This document shows, one piece after another, positions 1 through 6,965 of a stretch of DNA of 9,440 nucleotides. Numbering within the stretch: position 1 is the first letter of the stretch; every line of letters starts with the position of its first letter. A program made the translations under genes and the position numbers. The notes under the pieces are model-generated. The model was not told where the DNA came from. It searched no databases and was given only the letters and a program-made list of their open reading frames with translations. The stretch is taken from the NCBI GenBank assembly GCA_018667205.1, contig JABIVN010000610.1, positions 1-9,440 on the forward strand, given 5' to 3'. This stretch comes from Gammaproteobacteria bacterium (GTDB taxonomy: Bacteria > Pseudomonadota > Gammaproteobacteria > Pseudomonadales > Azotimanducaceae).

Positions 1-1185
1 CTCATCAAGGACAACCGAATTCTGTCGGTCGGAACAAATCTGGCTATCCCGAGAGAAGCGAAGGTCTTTGATGCACAAGGCAAGACCATCATGCCAGGGA
101 TGATCGATGCGCATGCCCACGGTCCTTATGGACGCGGTAATATCGTCCCTGAACAAAACTACAATGCGTTGGCGCACCTTGCATTGGGCGTCACGACCGT
201 GCACAACCCTTCCAGCAGCGCCGCGCAAGTTTTTGCTGCGGCTGAATATCAACGGGCGGGCAAGATTCTGGCACCCAGGATTTTTTCCACTGGTGATGTC
301 GTTTACGGCGCGAAAAGTGTTGGCTTTGCGCCTGTATCCAACATCGAAGACGCATTGCGACATATTCGTCGACTCAAGGCCCAGGGCGCGATCAGTATCA
401 AGAATTATAATCAACCTCGCCGCGAGCAACGTCAGCAGGTCATCGAAGCAGCACGTCAGGAAGGCATGCTTGTCGTTGCAGAAGGCGGGTCGCTCTATCA
501 TATGGATATGAACCTGATCGCAGATGGTTCGACCGGTATCGAACACAATATACCCGCACTGAACCTTTACAACGACGTCATACAGTTCTGGAGCGCGTCA
601 CAAACAGGATATACGCCAACCCTGGTTGTGGTGTACGGGGGGCTCACATCAGAGGACTACCATTATGCCGAGACCGATGTCTGGAAGCATCCGATCTTGT
701 CAAAGTTTGTTCCACCCACTGTCTTGCAGCCGCGATCAGTAAGACGAATCAAAGCCCCAGAGCGAGATTACCGTGATGATGATGCGGCTCGAGCGGCCAA
801 ACGTCTGCTGGAAGCAGGCATCGTGGTAAACACCGGCGCTCACGGGCAACGCGAGGGACTGGCGACGCATTGGGAGATGTGGAGTTTTGCACGCGGCGGT
901 ATGTCGGCGATGCAGGTCCTCTCGCTAGCAACCATTAATCCAGCAAAGCACCTGGGCATGGCAAATGATCTTGGCTCAATTGAGGTGGGCAAACTTGCCG
1001 ACCTGGTGATCATGAACAGCAACCCCTTGGAAAATATTCGTATGACCGACGATATCAGTCACGTCATGTTGAATGGGCGACTTTATCGTGCGACTGACCT
1101 TTCAGAGGAAGTAACCGGGACCGATAAGCTTGAGCCTTTCTGGTTTTCCGAACAGCACCCGTCACCGGGCAGCACTAAAGATTAA
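1..1185 (+). CDS. Amidohydrolase, C-terminal part (5' end outside window)
   Basis: The reading frame is open from base 1, so the gene begins upstream; the ATG at 91 is internal. The visible 394 residues form an amidohydrolase-superfamily TIM barrel. A short beta segment (residues 1-30) leads into MPGMIDAHAHG, whose HxH (bases 112-120) is the first metal-binding motif. Then come SIKNYN with a candidate metal-bridging lysine (400-402), VVAEGGS, GIEHN with a metal-type histidine (544-546), GAHGQ (about 835-849), and the closing block ATINPAKHLG...GSIEVGKLADLVIM typical of imidazolonepropionase-like hydrolases. The AEGGS and GAHGQ blocks, in place of the usual His- and Asp-bearing motifs, and the end PFWFSEQHP recall the large secreted proteins in which a PD40/TolB-like propeller precedes an amidohydrolase. 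A propeller in the missing part is therefore likely but unseen. It would hydrolyse a C-N bond in a cyclic amide or peptide-like substrate; the substrate cannot be told. The stop is TAA at 1183-1185. Confidence 0.92.
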   Translation, partial: LIKDNRILSVGTNLAIPREAKVFDAQGKTIMPGMIDAHAHGPYGRGNIVPEQNYNALAHLALGVTTVHNPSSSAAQVFAAAEYQRAGKILAPRIFSTGDVVYGAKSVGFAPVSNIEDALRHIRRLKAQGAISIKNYNQPRREQRQQVIEAARQEGMLVVAEGGSLYHMDMNLIADGSTGIEHNIPALNLYNDVIQFWSASQTGYTPTLVVVYGGLTSEDYHYAETDVWKHPILSKFVPPTVLQPRSVRRIKAPERDYRDDDAARAAKRLLEAGIVVNTGAHGQREGLATHWEMWSFARGGMSAMQVLSLATINPAKHLGMANDLGSIEVGKLADLVIMNSNPLENIRMTDDISHVMLNGRLYRATDLSEEVTGTDKLEPFWFSEQHPSPGSTKD

Positions 1186-1289
1186 CAAGGCAGCGACGGG
1201 TAGACCTGACGCTCGCGCAAAAAACTTATGACGTCATAGGGAGCATGCGCGCGCCCAACAGAGAGAATCACTACAGGCAGGATCTGGCA

Positions 1290-1310
1290 GCCCGTTTATC
1301 CTGAACGGGC
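1290..1310. repeat. Inverted repeat (7-bp stem, 7-base loop) upstream of the propeller gene
   Basis: GCCCGTT at 1290-1296 is repeated inverted as AACGGGC at 1304-1310 around the loop TATCCTG, giving a perfect 7-bp hairpin. It lies 105 bases after the amidohydrolase stop and 125 bases before the next start. No T-run follows (the next bases are GGTATCTGG), so it is not a standard intrinsic terminator. It could be a Rho-dependent 3' end, a leader hairpin of the next gene, or chance. The rest of 1186-1435 shows only a 12-bp palindrome at 1227-1238 and no promoter I can defend. Confidence 0.4.
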
Positions 1311-1435
1311 GGTATCTGGTATTATCTATCTTGCTGTTTATCAGGCTTCGCGTATCTTCCATTGCACCGACAAACATGCACCGCATTAAGAGCCCTTCCC
1401 CACCACCCGGACGGGACATTCTGAGAAACGATACA

Positions 1436-2965
1436 ATGATCAAAACGACTAAAACAGCGCGCTCGGCATTCACCGTTGAATCCTTGTGGATGCGGTCAAT
1501 CACGTTGCTGACGGTGATATTTGCAACGCTCTTTTCAACTATTTGCTTTGCCGTTTCCTTCCAGGTCTCTATCATCGAGACCGGAGAAGGTGGCCAGCAG
1601 ACCGCCCTGCCAGCCTTCCTATCTAACACCGAGGTCGCCGATCTGGTGTTGATCACCATCGACAAAAAGGGTCAACGAACCCTTTCTGTATTACCTCAGC
1701 AGGCAGGGCGCTATGCGACGCATGGACCGGGCCGGGCGCTTGAAGCCGACCTGGTGGTTATTGATGTGGGGCGCTATCAAGGTCGTGATGCCATACTCGG
1801 TTTTACGCAATCGGCGGCATTCCTGTTGGATCCATTGACCGACAAGAGAACGAAGCTTGCTGACATCTCAACCATTTATGGCTCGGCGATTAAAGATGCG
1901 CTACCGCACCTTGATCTGTTCACGGACATTAACAGTGACGGCATGGATGATCTGGTGATACCTGGATTCAATGGCTTCCTGATTCATATCCAACGCGCTG
2001 ATGGTTCATTTTCCGCTCCGATCAACCTGCGAGCGCCGCCTATCGTTGAGCTTTCGTTCAATGACTACCCTTGGTATCAGCCGCGGCAAAAATATGTGGG
2101 TGATATGACTCTTGATGGCAGAAACGACGTTTCCGTGTTAATTGAAAATCAACTGCATGTGTTTCCACAACTCGAAAATGGGCAGTTTCTGCCGACACCT
2201 ATCATGGTCGATACGGGTATTGATCTGGATTTCGGGGGCATGGAAGAGCTGAGCGCCGCCATGCGCGATATGGACCAGTCGGATAGTTTGTCCCGGGCGC
2301 TCATCAAATTGCGTGACATTGACGGCGACGGGGTAGTCGACATGCTGGTGATCTCTGTAAAGAGCCAAGGCGTATTTCGCAAACAAACCTCTTACCAACT
2401 TCATCGCGGTATCAACGTTAAGGGGAAGCTCGCGTTTACCCGACAGCCGGTGACGACAATCGAAAGCACGGGTTACCAGTTTGAAATCAAAGCTGTGGAT
2501 TTTAACAATGATAGCCAGACGGATATGATGATCTCAGCCGTCGATATTGGGCTCGGCAAGGTGCTTCGCGCGCTCATTACCGGATCCATCAACATTGACC
2601 TTAACTTCTACCAGATGAAAACGGGGCTTTACGCCGCTAAACCAGACTTGAAGCGAAAAATGACAGCAACATTTGATCTGCGGTCCGGAGATTTTTTCTT
2701 CCCTTCTGTTCTGGTTGCCGATGCCGATGGCGATGGCATCGATGACTTACTGGTTCAGGAGGGCGAAGACCGGCTTAACGTCTTTCTAGGTGTAGGTGAT
2801 GACAACCTGTTTTTGAAATCGCCGACGGTTATCAACGTACCCATGCCTTCCGATCCCGAACTTGTTGTTGCCGCAAAACTCAACAAGGATGGTAAAGTCG
2901 ATCTGGTAATGAGGCACGAACCGACTAACGGGGCAAAGAAAATTGTGCTCATGGTCAGCGAGTAA
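1436..2965 (+). CDS. Secreted FG-GAP/VCBS-repeat beta-propeller protein
   Basis: A 509-residue protein built from repeated blades, each carrying a DxDxDG-type loop followed by a D-hydrophobic strand. I see six: DINSDGMDD (residue 164), DMTLDGRND (223), DIDGDGVVD (294), DFNNDSQTD (355), DADGDGIDD (429) and KLNKDGKVD (481). The spacing of 52-74 residues fits FG-GAP/VCBS blades of an integrin-alpha-like propeller, where such loops bind calcium. The first about 160 residues have no such loop and may hold an extra blade. The N-terminus carries a Sec signal: a hydrophobic run at about residues 22-38 ending TICFA-VS. I chose the ATG at 1436 because GAGA (1423-1426) lies nine bases upstream; the ATG at 1490 would give a classic 21-residue signal peptide and remains possible. 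A TTG at 1331 is unlikely, since it adds 35 residues of low-complexity, proline-rich sequence. No catalytic motif is visible; a binding or scaffold role in periplasm or cell surface is inferred. It is followed by a 172-base gap with no convincing terminator. Confidence 0.85.
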   Translation: MIKTTKTARSAFTVESLWMRSITLLTVIFATLFSTICFAVSFQVSIIETGEGGQQTALPAFLSNTEVADLVLITIDKKGQRTLSVLPQQAGRYATHGPGRALEADLVVIDVGRYQGRDAILGFTQSAAFLLDPLTDKRTKLADISTIYGSAIKDALPHLDLFTDINSDGMDDLVIPGFNGFLIHIQRADGSFSAPINLRAPPIVELSFNDYPWYQPRQKYVGDMTLDGRNDVSVLIENQLHVFPQLENGQFLPTPIMVDTGIDLDFGGMEELSAAMRDMDQSDSLSRALIKLRDIDGDGVVDMLVISVKSQGVFRKQTSYQLHRGINVKGKLAFTRQPVTTIESTGYQFEIKAVDFNNDSQTDMMISAVDIGLGKVLRALITGSINIDLNFYQMKTGLYAAKPDLKRKMTATFDLRSGDFFFPSVLVADADGDGIDDLLVQEGEDRLNVFLGVGDDNLFLKSPTVINVPMPSDPELVVAAKLNKDGKVDLVMRHEPTNGAKKIVLMVSE

Positions 2966-3137
2966 ACCTGCGCAAAGTACCGGAAAGCACCTATCGTCTG
3001 GAGACTCGGCGAATTTGAAATCCGGGGGAGCGACGATTTTGGATAACCCAGACAAAAGAATGCCTAAGAAACGCTTCGAATAATTTGTAGCCATGGCCTC
3101 GGTTTCAACTGAGACCTAAATTCAACAAGGACTTAAT

Positions 3138-4565
3138 ATGGAACTCAATTATCTTAAGCGAAACAAAGCGCTTATTACTTTGTTGATGTCTGCAACGCTG
3201 CTTACTGCCTGTTCGACTCGGCCGGATAATACTCAACAGTGGCTGGCTGGAGACCACCACATCCACTCCAGGTTTAGTACCGGCTGGGATCTGACCAAGC
3301 TACCCCCAGCACCGATCCTGGGCGGTGATGCAATCTATTCGACGCAAAAAAATGCAGAAATGGCGCGAAAGTTCGGGCTATCCTGGATGGTGACAACGGA
3401 CCATGGTGGCCCTAACCACAGCAAACTCAACAAAGAACTGGCTTACCCGGAGTTACTCGATTCCAGGCAGACTGTACCCGAAGTGATCCAGTTCTATGGG
3501 ATGGAGTTAAACACGCCGGCTGGCGAACACAACAGCCTTATTATTCCGTTTAGTGCAGATGAAGCAGACGTGCTCGAACGACTGGAATCAACGTTTGACC
3601 GGCTTGAAGCTTTTCCGAAGGACCCCGCAAGAGACACTGAACTGAGGATGCTGGAAGCGCTCGAGTTCATGAAAGAACTGAAAAAACAACCCGTCGTTAT
3701 CGCCAACCACCCTTCTCGGACGGCTGACGCTTACGGAAGCTATGGCCTGGTCGAACCGGCGGAGTTTCGACACTGGAATGACACGGCCCCCAACATTGCG
3801 ATTGGCATGGAAGGAGCGCCAGGCCACCAGATCATGGGACGTAGCAACAACCCAAAGATTCCTGAGCAGTACAGAGCACGGGGCGCGTATGGAAAATTCC
3901 CGACCATGGGCGGGTTCGATCAGATGACAGCGGTGGTAGGCGGCTTCTGGGATTCGATGCTGGGTGAAGGCCGACGTTGGTGGATTACAGCAAACTCTGA
4001 TTCACATATTCACATCTCTGACGGCGGCATCGACCTTTGGCCAGGTGAATATTCGAAGACCTACGTTTACGCGCAAAAAAGTCACGAGAGCATTCTTGAA
4101 AACCTGCGTGCCGGGAAAATGTTTGTCACCACAGGTGATCTCATTAACGCCCTCGATTTTACAATTTCAACCACTGATCAGAGCGCAATGATTGGCGAGC
4201 AATTGATTGTTGATACGGGTTCTGAAATCACCGTCACTTTGAGGTATTCAGATCCTCAAACCGACAATGCGAATGGGGATAACCCTCAGGTAAAACGCGT
4301 CGATGTTATCGCCGGTTCTATTGCCGGCCCAGTTGACGACCCCGACAGTTTTGAAAACCCGACGACCAGCGTGATCAAACGGTTTGTCGGGACAGGCGAG
4401 CCTAACGATGGGCTGACCTTTACCGTCAAGGTTGATGAACCAACCTATTTCCGCATCCGCGGCACCAATACAGATGAACTGGAACCCGAGAAGGATGATA
4501 AATCGGAGAACCCCTGGACTGACCTATGGTTCTACTCAAACCCGATCTTTGTGATGACACGTTAG
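3138..4565 (+). CDS. PHP-type (CehA/McbA-like) metallohydrolase lipoprotein
   Basis: The 475-residue product begins with a lipoprotein signal: basic start, hydrophobic ALITLLMSATLL and lipobox LTAC with Cys25. It is therefore probably anchored by lipid and faces the periplasm. The PHP-fold metal motifs are in order: GDHHIHS (His40, 41, 43), TTDHGG (Asp88, His89), GMEL...GEH (Glu123, Glu130, His131), ANHPSR (His191) and NSDSHIH (Asp288, His290). This set is typical of the CehA/McbA family of PHP-like hydrolases, which cleave phosphate or carbamate/ester bonds; the actual substrate is unknown. A C-terminal beta-rich region (about 335-475), probably a beta-sandwich, follows and ends NPIFVMTR. 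A good ribosome site AAGGA (3127-3131) lies six bases before the ATG and fixes the start. A 6-bp imperfect stem (3101-3116) lies just upstream in the leader. The gene runs in the same direction as the propeller gene and converges on topB. Confidence 0.9.
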   Translation: MELNYLKRNKALITLLMSATLLTACSTRPDNTQQWLAGDHHIHSRFSTGWDLTKLPPAPILGGDAIYSTQKNAEMARKFGLSWMVTTDHGGPNHSKLNKELAYPELLDSRQTVPEVIQFYGMELNTPAGEHNSLIIPFSADEADVLERLESTFDRLEAFPKDPARDTELRMLEALEFMKELKKQPVVIANHPSRTADAYGSYGLVEPAEFRHWNDTAPNIAIGMEGAPGHQIMGRSNNPKIPEQYRARGAYGKFPTMGGFDQMTAVVGGFWDSMLGEGRRWWITANSDSHIHISDGGIDLWPGEYSKTYVYAQKSHESILENLRAGKMFVTTGDLINALDFTISTTDQSAMIGEQLIVDTGSEITVTLRYSDPQTDNANGDNPQVKRVDVIAGSIAGPVDDPDSFENPTTSVIKRFVGTGEPNDGLTFTVKVDEPTYFRIRGTNTDELEPEKDDKSENPWTDLWFYSNPIFVMTR

Positions 4566-4736
4566 GGGTAAAGTTAAGGGTCGCTGCCGCGTACCAGCTA
4601 TCTCGGCTACCCCCTGCAACAGCGCCATTGACAGGCTTGACAGGTACTTAACGGGACTGCGCCGCCGTCGAAACCACTAGCAACATGCGTTCAAGAAGCC
4701 AGGCAAAAATGGAACTCGCTTATGCAGCAGCCAGAC

Positions 4737-4799
4737 GGAGCTTAGAGGCCGGAGGTCGGAGGTCGGAGGTCGGAGGTCGGAGGTCGGAGGTCGGAGCTT
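4737..4799. repeat. Heptamer tandem repeat, 9 units (core GGAGGTC x6)
   Basis: Six perfect copies of GGAGGTC fill 4751-4792. In the same 7-base register lie a degenerate unit AGAGGCC (4744-4750) and, at both outer ends, the identical variant GGAGCTT (4737-4743 and 4793-4799). The array is thus 63 bases. It sits in the gap between the converging PHP gene and topB, and only four bases (GTTT) separate it from the topB stop codon. The + strand carries many closely spaced GG pairs. Perfect short-period arrays like this change length by slippage. Reading frames through it give only a seven-residue repeat and are not genes. Confidence 0.97.
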
Positions 4800-4803
4800 G
4801 GTT

Positions 4804-6753
4804 TTATGGCGCGGGCGTTTTAGTCCGACGCTTGGCGGCCGGTTTTTTGGCTGCTTTCCTGAACGCGGGTTGTTTCGCCTGAACATCCTTCAGACCCGTT
4901 GGCAGCTGCACTTGGCTCTGAGCGATAAGATCACGTAATGCCATTTCCAGGGGCAACATAAAGGCCTGATAGCTGGTTTCCTTAGCACTAATCGCGCTCA
5001 GCAGTGTTTCCCACTGAGCCGTCATATCGGGCGTCGTCGCCATTGCCGGTAGGCTGGTGATTAAGCCTTTTCCTGCTGCGGTTGATCGAATCCTCTTGCC
5101 TTGACGTTGCAGGAACCCCCGCGTGAATAACAGCTCGATAATGCTCGCCCGAGTCGCTTCCGTACCCAGCCCATCGGTTTCTTTCAGCACCCGTCGAATC
5201 TCAGGGTCTTTGACATATCGGGCGATGCCAGTCATGGCCGCGAGCAGACTGGCATCGTCAAAGGGTTTAGGTGGAGAGGTTTCCTTCGCAATAATTTCGC
5301 CAACTTCGCTGCTGCAGACATCGCCTTTTTTCACGGTCGGAAGATGGTTATTGAGCGCCGCTTCCTGCTGGGGGCTTTTGACTGCTCCTCTGTTGGGGAA
5401 CAATTGTTTCCAACCTGGATTCAGGGATTCGCTGGCTTTCGCAACAAAGATACCACCAGCGATCATCAATTCAATCTGACTCTCTTGCGATTCGTGAGGG
5501 GGATAGAATTGGATCAGGTATTGCCGTGCCGCCAACGCGTAAATATCGCGCTCTGCTTTAGTGAGCTTGCTGGCGTCCATCCTTCGAGCCGTCGGGATGA
5601 TGGCGTGGTGGGCTTCAACTTTTTTGTCGTTCCAGGCTTTGCTCACTAAGCTGGTGTCTGCTTTGGATACTGCGCTCGACAGAGCGCTGCAGTTATTTTT
5701 GATAGCATCTAGTACGGCACCCCGTTCCTGGAGGTGTTCCATGGGTAAATAGCGTGAGTCAGAGCGCGGATAAGTCAGCAACTTGTGCCGTTCATAAAGA
5801 CCCTGACAGGTATCCAATACAGCCTTGGCACTCATCCCAAATCGTTTGGCCCCATCAATCTGTAAACTGGACAAACTGTAAGGTAAGGGCGGAGCTTGCA
5901 GTCGCTTTTTACTGCTACGGCTAGTCACCGTGGCCGGTTGGTGGGTAATTCGCGCTGCGACATTATCGACCAGCCCCCGTGACAGCACCCGACCTTCTTC
6001 ATCTTGCCAAGGCAAGCACTCTTCGCTGGGTTGCCAACGAGCCTTAAACCGCTCCCCGCCTTTTGTCAGCAGATTGGCGACGACCTGAAAAAAAGGCTTA
6101 GAAACGAAGTGCTCGATCTCTACATCACGATTCACCACCAAACCTAACAAAGGCGTCTGGACTCGACCGACAGACAGCACGCCCTGATAACCAACCTTGC
6201 GACCCTGCAGGGTAAAAGCCCGAGTCATATTAATGCCATACAGCCAGTCCGCCCTCGATCGCGCCAGTGCAGACGTAGACAATGGAATGAATTCTCGATT
6301 ATCCCGAAGCTGAGAGAGCGCTCTAGTAACTGCCACCGGGTTAAGATCGTTGATCAGGCAACGTTGAATAGAGGCGCGCTTGGCGCCCTTGACGCCCAGG
6401 TAGTCAATGACCTGATCGACCAAAAGCTGCCCTTCTCGATCAGGATCACCGGCGTGGACGAGTTCGTCGGCGTCCTTAACCAGATGGCGCAGCACCGCCA
6501 GCTGTTTACGGCTATTGGGCTTGGCCTTCAGTTGCCATTTTTCAGGCACGATAGGAAGGTGTTCCAACTGCCATTGCTTGAATTTCGCATCATAGGCATC
6601 GGGTTCAGCTTGCTCCAGCAAATGACCAATGCACCAACTAACACAATCGCCGTTGCCCACGGTGATGAAACCGTCGCCTTTCTTGTGGGGCTTCGGTAGG
6701 ACTTCGGCAATGGCCCGGCCAAGGCTGGGCTTTTCAGCAATATAGAGCTTCAT
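4804..6753 (-). CDS. topB: DNA topoisomerase III
   Basis: A type IA topoisomerase of 649 residues; E. coli TopB has 653. It nicks one strand through a tyrosine link and passes single strands, decatenating replication and recombination intermediates, usually with a RecQ-family helicase. The start MKLYIAEKPSLGRAIA is the family's N-terminus and carries Glu7. GDPDREGQ supplies the TOPRIM aspartates Asp103 and Asp105. LLTYPRSDSRYLP holds the active-site Tyr328. These numbers equal those of E. coli TopB as I recall them. The segment around residues 240-262 (WQPSEE...WQDEEGR) matches the decatenation-loop region. The end is a basic Ala/Lys/Pro tail (about 625-649) without zinc-finger cysteines, as usual for TopB. 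The ATG at 6753 is chosen by this homology; no strong Shine-Dalgarno is seen, and the upstream TTG at 6861 and ATG at 6792 would add non-homologous residues over the LexA site. The gene diverges from the binding-protein/channel pair. No relaxase, integrase or other ICE gene is near, so it looks like the chromosomal housekeeping copy. Confidence 0.97.
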   Translation of the reverse strand: MKLYIAEKPSLGRAIAEVLPKPHKKGDGFITVGNGDCVSWCIGHLLEQAEPDAYDAKFKQWQLEHLPIVPEKWQLKAKPNSRKQLAVLRHLVKDADELVHAGDPDREGQLLVDQVIDYLGVKGAKRASIQRCLINDLNPVAVTRALSQLRDNREFIPLSTSALARSRADWLYGINMTRAFTLQGRKVGYQGVLSVGRVQTPLLGLVVNRDVEIEHFVSKPFFQVVANLLTKGGERFKARWQPSEECLPWQDEEGRVLSRGLVDNVAARITHQPATVTSRSSKKRLQAPPLPYSLSSLQIDGAKRFGMSAKAVLDTCQGLYERHKLLTYPRSDSRYLPMEHLQERGAVLDAIKNNCSALSSAVSKADTSLVSKAWNDKKVEAHHAIIPTARRMDASKLTKAERDIYALAARQYLIQFYPPHESQESQIELMIAGGIFVAKASESLNPGWKQLFPNRGAVKSPQQEAALNNHLPTVKKGDVCSSEVGEIIAKETSPPKPFDDASLLAAMTGIARYVKDPEIRRVLKETDGLGTEATRASIIELLFTRGFLQRQGKRIRSTAAGKGLITSLPAMATTPDMTAQWETLLSAISAKETSYQAFMLPLEMALRDLIAQSQVQLPTGLKDVQAKQPAFRKAAKKPAAKRRTKTPAP

Positions 6754-6794
6754 CGGCTGTTGCAGGCACCGGTAGCAAAACGATCCCAGCATAA

Positions 6795-6814
6795 TACTGT
6801 ATATATAACCAGCA
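6795..6814. promoter_or_regulatory. LexA (SOS) box upstream of topB
   Basis: TACTGTATATATAACCAGCA fits the gammaproteobacterial LexA operator: CTG at 6797-6799, exactly ten bases, then CAG at 6810-6812. It agrees with the E. coli 20-base consensus (TACTGTATATATATACAGTA) at 17 positions, including the first thirteen. It lies 41 bases upstream of the topB ATG, the usual place for a LexA site that covers a promoter, and 151 bases before the binding-protein start. A TATTAT (6791-6796, read on the minus strand) overlapping the box could be the topB -10, but no good -35 is spaced from it. The simplest reading is repression of topB by LexA, relieved on DNA damage; control of the divergent operon is possible but less likely. 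Confidence 0.75.
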
Positions 6815-6965
6815 TAGAAGCGTGGCGGCACGAATGAGACCACAGACGCGGTTACGTCCAAATAGTCTTAGCCCGACGATACCCCGGCAGCCTTAAAAAG
6901 TTGCCGCCCGAATACACTATACTTTGTCAATGGCGAAGTGCATTTACCGCATAGAATTGGACAAT

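Noticed and set aside
1227..1238. 12-bp palindrome TATGACGTCATA in the gap after the amidohydrolase
   Set aside because: A perfect palindrome of this length is expected by chance about twice in a window this size, and no second copy or promoter lies beside it.
1234..1665. 143-codon open frame on the minus strand at the start of the propeller gene
   Set aside because: Its product has no recognisable domain and it lies opposite the propeller's start and signal peptide, whose frame carries a clear secreted multi-loop protein.
2786..3094. 102-codon open frame on the minus strand covering the gap before the PHP gene
   Set aside because: Most of it is antisense to the last propeller blades and it shows no domain or convincing ribosome site.
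4565..4613. GGGGTA / TACCCC inverted repeat after the PHP gene as a terminator
   Set aside because: The stem is six bases with a 37-base interior, only partly extended by GCCG/CGGC, and no T-run follows.
4628..4645. Tandem TTGACAGG pair, each copy containing the -35 consensus TTGACA
   Set aside because: No -10-like sequence lies 16-18 bases downstream of either copy on the + strand, and no gene follows in that direction.
4677..4886. Open frames on both strands through the heptamer array
   Set aside because: The 7-base period gives a trivial seven-residue repeat in every frame; there is no start signal or homology, and both frames overlap the topB 3' end.
4804..6753. topB as part of an integrative element
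   Set aside because: topB occurs on many ICEs, but no relaxase, integrase, tRNA attachment site or conjugation gene is present, and the gene has the size and residues of the chromosomal type.
6754..6861. Longer topB forms starting at TTG 6861 or ATG 6792
   Set aside because: The family's N-terminus begins exactly at the ATG at 6753, and the catalytic residue numbers match E. coli TopB only with that start. The extension would also lie over the LexA box.
6918..6923. TATACT as -10 of the binding-protein/channel operon
   Set aside because: It resembles a -10 and lies 42 bases before the start, but no acceptable -35 is found at 16-18 bases upstream. TTGCCG at 6901 is only 11 bases away, so I do not list it as a promoter.
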